From: Pseudofabraea citricarpa
Taxonomy: Eukaryota; Ascomycota; Leotiomycetes; Helotiales; Dermateaceae
Assembly: GCA_029641185.1 (NCBI GenBank)
Contig: JAPWGK010000004.1
Span: 1,116,001-1,180,000 of the forward strand
DNA: 64,000 bases
Direction of reading: 5' to 3'
Below, piece after piece: positions 24,667 through 36,189 of the stretch. Below the pieces are notes generated by a model. That model was not told the DNA's origin, ran no database searches, and saw only the letters and a program-made list of their open reading frames with translations. Each line of letters opens with the position of its first letter. The first letter of the stretch is position 1. The position numbers were made by a program, and so were the translations under genes.

Positions 24667-24838
24667 AGCGGAGAGAGGGCAGAAATTACAAAGACAACAG
24701 CAAAAGATTTCCCGTCCCGCTTTCATCCTGTCCTGTCCCGTCCCGTCCCGGCTTCCTTCCCTTGGCCCTTGGCGCAAAAACCTAAAACCTAAATAATAAT
24801 AGTAAAAAAACAGAAAAGCTCGTCCGGCTTCGTGGTCT

Positions 24839-27800
24839 TCATCTGCCGCTGGGCCGCGGACTCGCCGTCGCCATCTCGCCGTACCGACCTCGCTCCCTCG
24901 TCGTGTCGTAGGCTTGCAAGACACGCGTTTGCGACTCGTCTGCCTGCGAGAAGGCGTAGCCGCGCTGCTTGCGCATGCGCTGCACTTGGCGAACCTTCCG
25001 GATCGCCTTTTGAAATTGCTCCATCCTGTTCCGACGTTAGCAGATGCACGAAGATATGAGAGAGGAGGTGACATGCCGTGGTCTGTAATCCTGGATGTTG
25101 TATTTCTGGATTTCTTGGATGTGGTGATATGTTTGTGGATAGTACATGCGTTTCGCACTAGGATTCGGGTTAGCCTTTAGTCTCTCAAGCATGTTGTGAG
25201 AACTTACTATTTCCACGCGAAATCTCTGGATAGGCAGAGGACAGGTAGAACCAATCCTTGCAGCCAGAAGATGGGACTAGTGAAGAGTACAGGAATAACT
25301 CCTTCATACTCCTGAGAGAAGCCTAGCATGGGTGCCACAGTTGCGTACACCGCAATGAATCCCATCCAGATAATCATACTGCCAGGGATCGAAATGACGT
25401 GGTACTTGGTCCAGATATTAGTGACCAGTCCTGCCTTACCGAGTACAGTTGCTAGGACAGCCGTATACAGAGCGGTACCCCAAACCCAATGGCCTGCAAG
25501 CTGTCCATTACCCAAAGGCAGATCCCTCCACCAGATAGCTTCAGAAGCAATATACAAGATCAGGGAATGATAGAAACCGTTGCCGACCCAGGAGAAGAAT
25601 GAGTGCATCTTGAAGAAAGTGTTCTTCTGTCCCAGCTGGTAGAGTTGTGGGTATCTGTCTAACAATCGTGCTGAGATGAACTGATCATAAATACCCATTG
25701 CCAATGGAGGCAGCACAGTAAAGAACACATTGTAAAATGACAACGTCCACGATTCGTAGATGACTTCTCCGGAGAAAGCGTTTCGGAAGGCGTACTGTAA
25801 ACATTAGCTTTGAATCCCAACAAATGATCGATTCATACGTACCCAAAATTGAGTCATGTATAGCGTGATATTCTTGTAGAAAGAATACAAAATGACTTTG
25901 CTGACTCGATGATAACTCCATGCTCCATGTACGAGCAGAAGCTTTCGCAAATACCTGAATTGACCAATGGCGACATCCGCACTTCGAGCAGCTTGTAGAC
26001 CTTCCATACCACTGATACCAACACCAATATGAGCGGCTTGAATCATTGATACATCATTAGCGCCGTCCCCGATGGCGAGGAGGATAGCTTTCAAATGACG
26101 TTTGACAAGTTTCACCACCAATGCTTTCTGCAGCGGAGAAACTCTGCAACAGATGACGGCTTTACACATAACGGCAAGATCGAGAAAGTTCTTCTCGAGT
26201 TCTTTCTCGAGGGCATATGTCAAGGATTTTCCGTCAATGACCAAAGCAAGAGTTTCCATTTCAATCGTGCCGTCTCCCTGTGTTCGTATAGCGTCGAGTT
26301 TCTTCTGTATGTTGTCCCGAGTTGCGGCAGCAGTCTCTTCGTTCACGATCAAGAGAGTCATGTCTTCGCTGACCAGCTTGCAACTCATGCCAATGTTGAT
26401 GGCTGTTTCTTGGCGATCTCCTGTTAGAACCCACACCTTGATACCAGCTTGCTGAAGGGTATGAATCGTCTCAGGTACTCCATCTTGAAGACGATCCTCG
26501 ATGGCTGTTGCACCCAATAGGTATAAATCATGCTCCAAGATTTCGGCTGCTTTGTCTAGTTCGTCGGCACGGTTACCACTGACAGTTGTCTGAGCTTTGT
26601 CGAAAACCTTCCACCACTCTTGAAATTCTTGCTCGGGGATTTCACGCATTGCCAGACAAAGAGTTCTGAGACCTTCGGAGGCATATTCTTCGAGATGCAC
26701 CAATGTGATATCGACGTGTGGATTATCAGGGCTGAGACGTTCGAGGATGACGGTATCAGCGCCTTTGCAGTAACACCTGATCTTCCCATCCGGACAGCGG
26801 AAAATAGCAGACATTCTTTTTCGGGTCGAGTTGAATTCCAGCACTGCCAGAAGCTCATATTCGAATTCTTCTCCTCCCACAACAATCTGTACTGACCGAG
26901 GTTTTCGGGCTGTGAATTGATATCCCATTAGCACCGCACCCTCAACTAGCGCACCCTCATCAGGCGACGCTGCTTGGTACTTGATGGCTCCTCCCTTCTC
27001 ATCAGTCCGCTCCGGAATAACAGTATGGCAAGTTGACAGAAGTGCGAGGAAGTGGTGAATCGCAAGTTTAGACTCGTGTGTTTTGAGATTCTCCTTTAGC
27101 CTCGCGAAATCATGGATACCTACTTCAACGCCATCTTGTGTAGTAGCCCTGCGATCCTCAGGAACTTCCTCGGCATATTGAATTCCACCGATAGAACACT
27201 GTTTGAACTCCATCTGGTTGCAGGTCAGAGTACCAGTTTTATCCGAAAAGACATACTCGACCATACCAAGCTCCTCGACTAAACTGGATGTTCGACATAC
27301 AGCAGGGGTGTCTGTTTTATCGTAATACATGTCCAAGTCGTCGTTGATGAGAATAGCGTGCCAGTATTTGACCATTTCAATGGTAACGAAAAGAGAGATG
27401 GGAACCAGTGCGGAGTACAATACCCAGTAAGTAAAGATATCCGAAAAGAATTGTTTTGCTCTCTCCATTCCTGTGTTCAAGGTAACATCACCCAGGTATG
27501 CCAATTGGGATCCACGAACTGATCGAATGATAAGGTCACCAACTGAACTGACGACACTAAGCGCAACCAGAATAGCAATAAGCATCAAGACAAGCATGTT
27601 GAGTTGTCTTTCAACCGCTGTTCTTTTTATGGGTGTAGCAGTTGCGTTCCGCATGAGCTTTGTCTCATGACCAGTGAAAACTACAACTCCGTGGATCCAT
27701 GGCGTATTTCGAAGAGTGGCGCCTCTGAGAAGAAGTTGGTCAGGCTGAAGTGGAAGCACTTTCTCTCCTCCACCAGCGGCTACTGTCAGCGTAGCTTCGT

Positions 27801-29073
27801 ATGTATATAAACTACTGTTAGGCTGTTCGGATCGTAATTTACCACCGAGTCTACTCAGTTCTTGAGGGCTAACCATCACACAGGTTTCTGGAATTGCTTG
27901 TTTGATTTTAAGATTGGTCTCTCCATCCAAATTGGCCGTTTCGATGTAGCAAAGACCTTCTGGCTCGGAACTTGCAAGAAGAACAATATCTGCTGGAAAT
28001 GGTTCCTCCGATTCGACTCGTACAACATCTCCCACCGCAACGTTGATCCATTTTGTGTCCACGAAAGACGAGCCTTTCAAAACTCGAGCTTTGGAAGAAT
28101 TTAAAGAACTATCGGATGTCTTTCTCCTGTAATCTTCTACCAATTCCTTTCCTGCTGAAACCGCAAGCACGAGTATCAAGGGACCAATGGTGGTGTATTT
28201 GTTTGTAGGTGAAATATCGGGTATCTGTTGCAATGCTGCGGTGAATAAAAAGAACAAGTTGGCGAACTTGGAGAACTGCTCGAAGAGGAATTTGGGGAGG
28301 AAAGTGGCGACGTTGTACTTCGCTGTTGAGATATGGTTGTCCACGTATTTATTTGCACTGTTCGCAGGTGGATTATTGAGATGTATGATCCTAGGTCCTA
28401 ACGTTGACGGGTCTGGCTTCCCCCTTCCCAAGCCAAACTTGAAGTTGCCCATATCGAATTTCTTCGCTGGCGTTACCGGGGTTTCAGGCTCCGAGTTGTC
28501 TGCTCGTCCTCTTCCTGCCGGTTCCGTCAAGGGTAGATCCATCTCCGAATACTCTGGCGCCATTCCCAACATGGTTTTTGCCTTGCCCATAATTCCACCT
28601 CCCATGCTGAGCACACTATTGCGATTCCGAGAGAATGCCCCAGGCGCTGCGGGTCTTGCACCTGCTCCATCCCCAGGTACAGCTCCTCCATGCTGATAGT
28701 AAGATGCGCTGTCATCCGGGTAATCGTCGAGATCATCGGCGTAGCGTTGATAATTATCTAGTCCTGACGTTTGACTGTATGTTCGATTGCCGCCCGGCGC
28801 ATATGGTCCTCCTGGGGTCGCTGATAAAGTCCCAGGTCCTCCTGGAAGATGGCTCGTCGCCGGTGTTGGAGCTGTACCAGCCCCCACGAAATCATCATAG
28901 GAGACGGAGGGCCGGGGATTTGATTCGTCGTGGTTCGCATTATAGGAACGCAGCAGATCCTCATCGTTCATCGGCGCGCGCTGGGCATTGCCATATGTGG
29001 GCGAGGTATCGTCGAGATCGAGAAGGAGATCATTGCGGTTGCTTGAGGACTGCTCCATAGGCCGTCCAGCCAT
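24839..29073 (-). CDS. DRS2: P4-type ATPase, phospholipid flippase (Drs2 type)
   Basis: Four exons: 29073-25843, 25794-25208, 25157-25077 and 25025-24839, giving 1361 residues. The N-terminal ~220 residues are disordered and acidic. Then come the P4 entry motif RIIHLNNPPAN, TM1-2, the actuator loop DGET (about residue 382), the flippase PISL motif (VPISLFVTIE), the phosphorylation site DKTGTLT with D611, KGAD, VLTGDRQET and the hinge GDGANDVSMI (about residue 1001). The C-terminal TM block and a conserved basic tail (QKAIRKVRQVQRMRKQRGYAFSQAD) are intact. This tail is the Drs2 autoinhibitory/regulatory segment. Drs2 moves phosphatidylserine and phosphatidylethanolamine to the cytosolic leaflet of the trans-Golgi and needs a Cdc50-type partner. 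The last intron (25076-25026) begins with GC rather than GT: only a GCATGT donor keeps the reading frame into the conserved tail. The gene shares a 517-bp divergent promoter with the CRIPT gene. Confidence 0.95.
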
Positions 29074-29590
29074 GCTGGGGAACAGCTATTAATCGTCGCA
29101 GTAGAGACGGCGCAAGCGCACGTGTTGGCATTCAGAGCTGTAGGTTGTGAGATTGCGATGGATTGCGGTGTTCGTTTCTTCGTTGTTCTCGTCGCTGTCG
29201 TGGTTCTGGTGTCTGGTGTCTTTTGTCAAGGTACTCCGTAAATGTAGGTGCACAGCCTCTCACAATACGAGGCTTCAAAAGTGACACCCGCAAATGAGCT
29301 ATCTTCGGCCGACTAGAGTAACAGATGTGATTTGGGTCGGTTTGTAGGTGCTAGGCTTCTTCTGAGTGCATTCAAAGGCCGATTGGGCGATTATGGGTTT
29401 GCTTGCAATTTGCTTGACGTTCCTCAATGCCAAAACAGTCTGATGTTTGATCCTTGTTGGTTCGCGGCTAATCGAGGGCGGGTGCGCGTCTAAATTAGGA
29501 TATCTGATCTCTAGAGCTCCATACATCGCTTTGATTCAGCCTTCTTCTGACGACCACATTCACGACCTGCCACGCCCCCCGCTCATCAAG
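29074..29590. promoter_or_regulatory. Divergent promoter, flippase / CRIPT
   Basis: 517 bp separates the two start codons. A CACGTG box is at 29119-29124, about 50 bp upstream of the flippase ATG and possibly in its leader. No clear TATA box was seen for either gene. Confidence 0.4.
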
Positions 29591-30065
29591 ATGGTCTGCT
29601 CAAAGTGCCAGAAGCTCACCAAGCCAACATCCCTCGCAACTCCTGGAGTTAAGAAGAAGAGTGATATGTACTATGGCTCTCCGGCTGGATCCTCATCTAA
29701 GAGTGGCGAGAAGACGTCAGCGACCCTAGGACAAACAGGTGTAGGCAAGGTATGGCAGCACAGGCATCTATCAATAATCGCACGCAGCTAATCTATCAAT
29801 GTAGAGTAAATTACTATCCAAGGCTGCTCGAAATCCATATGCGACTTATGCAAGCTCCTGCTCCAGCTGCAAGACGAAAGTTGACCAAGGACGCAAATAC
29901 TGTCAGAAATGCGCTTATAAGGCCAATGGTATGTATTTCCTACTGACCCGGTAATCTACAGGACCTGGCTGACTTCTTCTAGCGTGTGCGATGTGTGGGA
30001 AAGCAAATTCGAAGTCGAGTGCTGCAGCACCAGTAATCGCCGGCCAGAAGTTTACCTTGAAGTGA
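29591..30065 (+). CDS. CRIPT: CRIPT-family cysteine-rich protein
   Basis: Three exons: 29591-29749, 29805-29928 and 29983-30065, coding for 121 residues. The N-terminus MVCSKCQKL and four CxxC pairs (CSKC, CSSC, CQKC, CAMC) match CRIPT (cysteine-rich PDZ-binding protein), a small zinc protein conserved from fungi to man. It was first found with PSD-95 in neurons, but its wide conservation and minor-spliceosome association in animals suggest a basic RNA-related role; the role in this fungus is unknown. The central NPYATYASSCSSCK and the end GQKFTLK are characteristic. Length is close to the animal protein (101) with a slightly longer Ser-rich region. Introns are 55 and 54 bp. Confidence 0.93.
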
Positions 30066-32166
30066 AATGGGCAAGATGCCGAATGTCAATTATTATGATG
30101 ATAGGAAAGGACAAGGAGAGTTCGGTATGTCACAGGTTAACCACGAATTTTGAGGGGTAGGTCTCAAGATCAATATCCAGCAAGTTTGCCAATCTCTAGA
30201 TGAATTATGGTAAGAGCTTGCAGAGTATCGTCGTTGTTGGGGGCGTTCAAGACTACCAGAAGTAGGATTCCTTTTCGTATGGAAATACCAGCGAAACTAC
30301 CGAGTACCTGAGGGATCGGGAAGCACACTTTCTGATAGCTGCCTGTCGAAGCTGCAGCTTTCAGCCCTTCATCAAGGAGATGCATTCTTTCAGGCCGAGG
30401 GCTTTATTTCTAGGTACTGATTCCAAGTCTTTCATTCGACGTCTGCAAAAATTTTGCGGTGTATGAACAGTTCCATAACAGTTTAATAAAACCTTCAATG
30501 AGCGGTTTTCGTCCCATCTTGCTGTGATATCGAAAAATTAAATGAGTACTTTCCATGACTAGTCCCGAAGCATCTTAGTCATCCCCAAACGGTACTTGAT
30601 TTAGGGCAGTTGTATGTGGAGCTAATAGCGATGCATTACCTAAAGTTCACAAACGTCTTTTGTTTCCGGACGATGAGTTACTTGAGCTCTCGAGAGTTGG
30701 CCTTACGCAAATCACTCAACCATGACTCCACTCACTTGAGTAGATCAGCTTGAGTCGGGTGACCGGACCGGATGATCTAGATACTTCAGACGTACTGGGG
30801 CTGGGAGAAGCTCACGAGTACGTAAGAGTACGAAGGCATGCCAGGCACAGAGTTGGTCGAAGGGCATGGTTTAGCTCTTCTGTTGAAACACACTCACAAA
30901 ACCAAGTATAAACCTCATTATTCCACAAGCTTCATGACTAAGGTTCCATTGCTGAACGGACTTGGGTTTCCAAGGTCAAGGAAATGCTGGAGGGGTCGAC
31001 CCCATATGCCGGCCAAGATAAGACCACTGCTGTGGGGCATAGATGCTTGAGAAGAATAGCGGCATTTTTTTTTTCTTCAGACGACTTCGACTTTGTTCGT
31101 CTCGGCAGCTTCAAAGGGCCCATCTCATCATCCTGTACATATGATCCCACTCTCGTGGGTCATCACGTGAAGCAGGGGATGTGAGATGCAGAGACGTCTT
31201 GAAATGGGAAGAGCTGAGAAAGTTGCGCCCACGAGGCCCAGCTCAGAGGCCATCCGTACCTCCGGACCCGCCCAAGTGCATTATCTGGAAGGCGAGAAAT
31301 ATGTGCGTGCCTCGAGATTCATGCATCGCATACAGTATGGTACGGTAGGTACCTGACGGGAGGTAGATCTGGGTACTGCCATATTTTCCCTCTTCCCTGT
31401 CTGGGGTTTGGAGTTTCCTAAATCGCTTATCAGCAAGGACTTGTATTCTCCTCTCCGTGGATGCGATGCGTACGGATGCATGCTCGAGTTGCAAAACCAA
31501 GGAAGACTTTCTGCTGCTTCGTGACTGCTCAGTGCTCTGCTCACTGCTGGCTTGCCGCGATAGCACCGCTGTTATTGTTTGCGTCTACATGTACGTCAGA
31601 GGTCATGCTGCGATTTGATATATTGCTTTGTGATTGGAAAGCCTTGCCTTTGCGATAAGCAGCTCTATGGGCTTGGGTCCATAGAGCCAAATTAGACGAT
31701 AATGCCGCAGCTTGTGAGGGCTGATAGATCGTTATTGCTGCTCACTCACCACACAAGAGTGCAACCGAGAAGGCGGCCTGTTGAAGTCAGGACAAACAGG
31801 ATCTGAGCGAGATGAAGTCATGACTTGTTCTCCGTAGAGTACCTAGGTAGGTAGACCAGGCGCTGACTGTGTTGCTCTCACGTGGCGCAATCGTGACGCC
31901 AGCGAAGTCACGGCTCTTGGTGCAAAATGCTGGTTGACTACTCCGTATTTGGCCTCTCCCCGTACACATACACAACAGGTATCCAGGTGGACCAGAAAGC
32001 CCATTGTTGTCGTTATCGAAGAGGCTCATGTTGCACAGTACGTACAGTACAGTGGCCATCCCCACTTCCGCGCCTCCATCTCCGTGATTGCTGCCCAAGA
32101 TGCACGACTTCGGTGCTATTCACGCCGGGAAGGCAGAGACTGAGAGATCTAGAACGGCGTTTTGCA

Positions 32167-32217
32167 GCACCACCACCAACAACACCACCACCACCACCAC
32201 CACATCCACATCCACCT
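32167..32217. repeat. (ACC)n-rich trinucleotide tract
   Basis: Imperfect CAC/ACC triplets over about 50 bp, grading into CATCCA units. It gives a poly-Thr/His ORF on one strand and poly-Val on the other; neither is believed coding. Confidence 0.7.
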
Positions 32218-33489
32218 CCGCAAGGCGCATTGGATCTCTTATGGAATCTTTTTCGTTATCATGGTCATATTTTCTGTCACATCCCGCGCATGCCTCTGAG
32301 GACCCTGAAACGCTTTCCGGCGAACCCCCAGCCTTATAACTCCCAGAAGCCTGGTTTCCTGAGCCACGTCGTCCGAGAGAGCTGCACACTGCTCAATGGT
32401 CCGGATTGTTGAACACCAGGACACCATCACCATCCGCGAGGCAGCCTCTCCTCGCCCTGACACATTTTTACGAGTCAGCGCACCGTACGTAGGTAGACGG
32501 CTAATCAGAGCAAATGTTGCCATAACCAAATCAAAAGGCGACCCGGTTCTCTCCATCCATCACTCAGCTCAACCGCCCGCATCGCACACAGCACAGCACA
32601 GCTCTGCTTCACCCCAGCTATGGACAACTCACTGCAGCAATGCAGCCCGCATAACATAACAGGCGCAACTATGGTCTTCTCACGAACCCACGTTTCACTA
32701 ATAGGTTTCATTACTCGTGTCCACAAGTTTGGCTTCATCGTCAGACTTCAGTAGCACGAGTCTGCCGTACTCCGTAGTCCACAATACTCGTAAGAGGGTG
32801 GAGGGCTCCATTGAGGTCATTGAACAAGCACCACAAGGTACAAACACCTTCCTGTGCCTGCCACGGGGATTGGAGCGACAGGAGCAGGCAGAGGGAGGGT
32901 CCTCTCCCATACACCGAGGCATGATTGGCGGGTAGATGCTTAAGGTTGCAGCTGTGGAAAGCTTTCATGCTTCATGCTTCTTCATGCTTCAACAGACAGA
33001 GTTGTTTCCGGCCTAGATGTGGCTACGGTCGTGTCGAGAGTCTTTCCGGCTGAAAAGCGAAGATCAATCCATCCAGACAATCACCCCACGGGTACCTACA
33101 GTGCTTGTCGATGAGCTTCTGGTCTCCACGCTCCCTTCCAGCAGCAGCAGCGAGTCACGACTCACCGTCCCACACATGGCCCCCGCTTCACCGCCAGAAA
33201 CAAAAGTTGGAGTGCTGGTGCTGGCTGCCTCGGGATGGCTCGGCGGTTGGCGATAGGTGGTATTTCGATCCCCGTAGTAACCGTAGCAGCCAGTAGTCCA
33301 GCTGTAGCCGTTAGCAGCCGTCGATGGTGGAGGGGTGGTGGAGGGTCGTGGAGGGCACTACAACTAGATTGATTCCTAGATGGCGGTCGGGGTTGCACGA
33401 GTTCCCTTCCACACTTACTTGGTACTCACACGGCGGGTAGGGATGACGGCGGTGGCGCCAAGCGTGCGGATTACTCGTTTTGGTCCAGT

Positions 33490-33536
33490 TGTGTGGTGTG
33501 TGTGTGTGTGTGTAGTATGTGAATGTGTGCGTGTGT
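33490..33536. repeat. GT dinucleotide-rich tract
   Basis: Interrupted (GT)n over about 47 bp in intergenic DNA. Confidence 0.7.
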
Positions 33537-33851
33537 ACCTGGATAAATCCCACGCTCAAGATGGGCCTGGTCGTGGATAGTAACAGTTCTCGTACTGCGG
33601 TTATCTGAATAATCAAGAGGAGGCCACGCGGGGACGGGACATCAGGCCGCTGCATCAAGCAGCAAGCAGAATGCAGAAAGCAGAAAGCAGCACGTCTTCA
33701 CGGCACTCGCTGTACGCAATTGTTAGCTGTGCTATGCTGTGCTGTGCTGTGCATCAAGGAATGGCTGGCGGGGGGAAGGACTTGTGGAATGTCCGCACTC
33801 ACTGAGGGAGTAATTGCTGGAGCCGGTGGGTTGTGGGCGGTGGGCGGGGGG

Positions 33852-33923
33852 AGTGGGCAGTGGGCAGTGGGCAGTGGCAGTGGTGCTGGAGCCTGTAGAC
33901 TGAAGCCTGAAGCCTGAAGCCTG
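33852..33923. repeat. Two adjacent heptamer tandem repeats
   Basis: GTGGGCA repeated about three times (33852-33882) is followed, after a short spacer, by TGAAGCC repeated three times (33900-33923). Both have a 7-bp period but unrelated units. Confidence 0.6.
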
Positions 33924-34928
33924 TAAGCCGTGAGTTGTGGGCTCTAGACCAGGCTGGTGGGGGAGGTCGGCATTCCAGGATTGTTGGAACGACGACCCCC
34001 ACCACGCACTGGCACATACTGGGCACATACTGGGCACACACACTCTCTGTCCCTCGCTGCACTCCACGAGACAGGCCCAGGGGCAGGGCACCAGCTCCAG
34101 CTCCAGCAGTGGAGATTCGCAGACGCAGACGCACCCGGCGAGCTATCATAAGAAGTCCCCAAAGTGATGCAATATCCTGAGACAATGGCCGTATAATTAA
34201 CAACATCCCCACCGCCCTCTTCCCCTTCTTTCGGAGCCTTTGCGAGTGACCAAGTCACACAGTCAGCTTGTCTCGTCTTGTGAAGCCCTCAGCACGCAAT
34301 AAGACGACACTTAGTCAACGGATGGTGAACAGACCATCGTCGCTTCAACGCCGCCAACTATCTATATTGGAACATTCCCCTTGCTCGCCTCTTAGAAAAG
34401 AAGAGAAAGAAAGAAAAAGAAGAAGAAAATCTCAGCTGGCCCCGAGAATCTAGCCTTCTATTCTCCCTCTCTCCCTCTCTCCCTGTCTCCATCCTATCCG
34501 GCAAACACAACCGCTTGAGCACTAAGCCCTGTTCTATCCTCGCAACAAAGAATAGCCTCTCAAGATTCCTCATTCGACAACTCATTACACACGACCGCCT
34601 TTTCGTGCTCCCTTCTCCGCTCTCGGTCACCACCGGCAACGATCAACAAAAGAGCGAGCAACTTCTATCAACTCGCAACCACATTCACATTCATCTTTGC
34701 CATCTGATACGCGACCAGCCAGCCAGGGGGGACCTCGGAACACGAGCGATCACGGAGCCGAGTCATACTTGTACCTCTCTTATCTTTTCTAGCCCACCGA
34801 GCCAGAGGAGCCGTCGAACAAATTATTTGACACCAATCTTTTCCCTTTGCAATCTCCAAATCTGCACCATCGCCCACGAACGAACGAACACACGGACCTG
34901 GCCTCGGGAGTCATACTTGAAGACTCTT

Positions 34929-34935
34929 TATAAAA
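34929..34935 (+). promoter_or_regulatory. TATA-like box upstream of the Ecl1-type gene
   Basis: TATAAAA about 75 bp before the ATG at 35008, preceded by a pyrimidine-rich region around 34450-34500. Position suits a core promoter with a short leader. Confidence 0.4.
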
Positions 34936-35007
34936 GGACCGCCACTCCCAACACGCAGTTACTTCCCCTCCCAATTGCACGAACCTCCTCTGCCCTCGTC
35001 GCCAACC

Positions 35008-36189
35008 ATGGCCCAATCACGACCCCCGCCTCTCCGCAGCACCAACTCGGCCGTCGTCGTCTCTCCCCCTCCAGTCTCACCACGCACATTGTCCGAAAAG
35101 CGACATCACGTCCGGAGGAAGTCAGGCAAGGAGGTCATCGTGACGGAGAAGAAGACAGTCGGCCGGCCAGCTCCATTGACCAGGCGGACCACCCCTCAGT
35201 ACCTCGCCAAGACCAGCAATGGGCACGGGAAGCTGAAGCACAGCAGAGAGGACGACGAAAGCAGACGGGACAGCGGTGAGAGCTTCCCGCAGTTCTGGTA
35301 AGTCTCACGAATGAAAATCATGATTGCGGAGAGAATAAGCAAAAGCTCTATCGCGGGGTAGTCTTGGTGGTGGCTGCATGAGGCTAACGAATGCTACAGC
35401 ATGACCTGCGAAAAGCAATTCGTACCTGCGAACAACACCTTCCTCTACTGCTCTGAAACGTAAGCCATCCATCCCACGTCTGCTGCAGGAGCAATCTATC
35501 TAACAAATTGGATTAGCTGCCGCGTGCATGATACCAACATCCACGCCCCAGGGAGATCAAACTCGACCTCGTCCATCTCACCCACTACCCCATACTTTTA
35601 CTCGCCGAATGAGGGCCCCGATATCATCCCGCGTGCCTCTCCCACCCAGTCTCGCCCACGCAGCTATTTCAACAGCGACCCATTCGTGCATTCCTATTCT
35701 TACCAAGGAGCGTCAACCTATCATGACCCGACCCCGTCAGCCAGTGTCTACGACGGCTCACGCTCGTCTACGGCGCTGGCCAGTCTAAGAGAGCTAGCTA
35801 CGGCCCTCCCAAGGACATCGCCCCCTCAGAGCCACGATAGAGATTCCCCTCCAATCTCACGGACAGGCTCTGGAGTATGGAACTACATCTCGGTGCCTTT
35901 CGGCAAACCAGCTGCCACGACACCCAACATCACCCCTCAGAACTCTCTCAATGAGAAGAAGTACACGGCAAGTACCTCGTATGGTGGATACTCTGCATCG
36001 GGAAACCGGAGTCGAGAAGACTTGCCGGCTTACGGTGCAGCAAAGAGCTACGGGGGAGCCGGAGGCTATGCACCTGCTACGGGCGGGATGGGCATGGACC
36101 GACCCTTACCACCACGCAGCGGGCCTGGAGTATACGGACACCGACCAAAGAGCATCGATCTGGTCACGCCGTACGCGACGGGGCAGTGA
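35008..36189 (+). CDS. Ecl1/2/3-family zinc-binding protein (life-span regulatory factor family)
   Basis: Three exons: 35008-35297, 35400-35459 and 35517-36189, coding for 340 residues. The tiny 60-bp middle exon carries almost the whole diagnostic motif FPQFCMTCEKQFVPANN...YCSETCR, with cysteines at 97, 100, 114 and 118. The split cysteine and threonine codons are only restored by these junctions. This CxxC...CxxxC pattern defines the Ecl1/2/3 family; in fission yeast these small proteins extend chronological life span and respond to nutrient and sulphur starvation. Here the zinc motif is embedded in a much longer, disordered Ser/Pro/Tyr-rich protein, as is usual in filamentous fungi. The basic N-terminus (KRHHVRRKSGKEVIVTEKK) could be a nuclear signal. 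The TTG-initiated extension to 34975 is not used; ATG 35008 is preceded by CAACC. Confidence 0.88.

Larger units (their letters stand above)
19343..24838. other. Large intergenic space (5.5 kb) upstream of oxalate decarboxylase
   Basis: This space runs from the oxalate decarboxylase start to the 3' end of the flippase gene. Base composition is balanced, so it is not an obvious RIP-mutated transposon. The longest ORFs (about 75-115 codons, for example 21782-22069 and 19748-20059) lack recognisable domains. It contains a 15-bp sequence repeated at 20731 and 22312, a (GA)n microsatellite, ATTCA-rich and ACACGCG tandem repeats. An ATAAAAG-like box on the minus strand near 19474-19484 could be the decarboxylase TATA box. 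Confidence 0.4.
30066..35007. other. Large intergenic space (4.9 kb)
   Basis: No convincing gene lies between CRIPT and the Ecl1-type gene, both on the plus strand. ORFs such as 31927-32412 or 32120-32389 come from ACC and GTAC repeats. The region holds an (ACC)n tract, a GT-rich tract, 7-bp repeats (GTGGGCA, TGAAGCC) and pyrimidine-rich runs near 34450-34500, which may belong to the long leader of the downstream gene. Confidence 0.4.
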
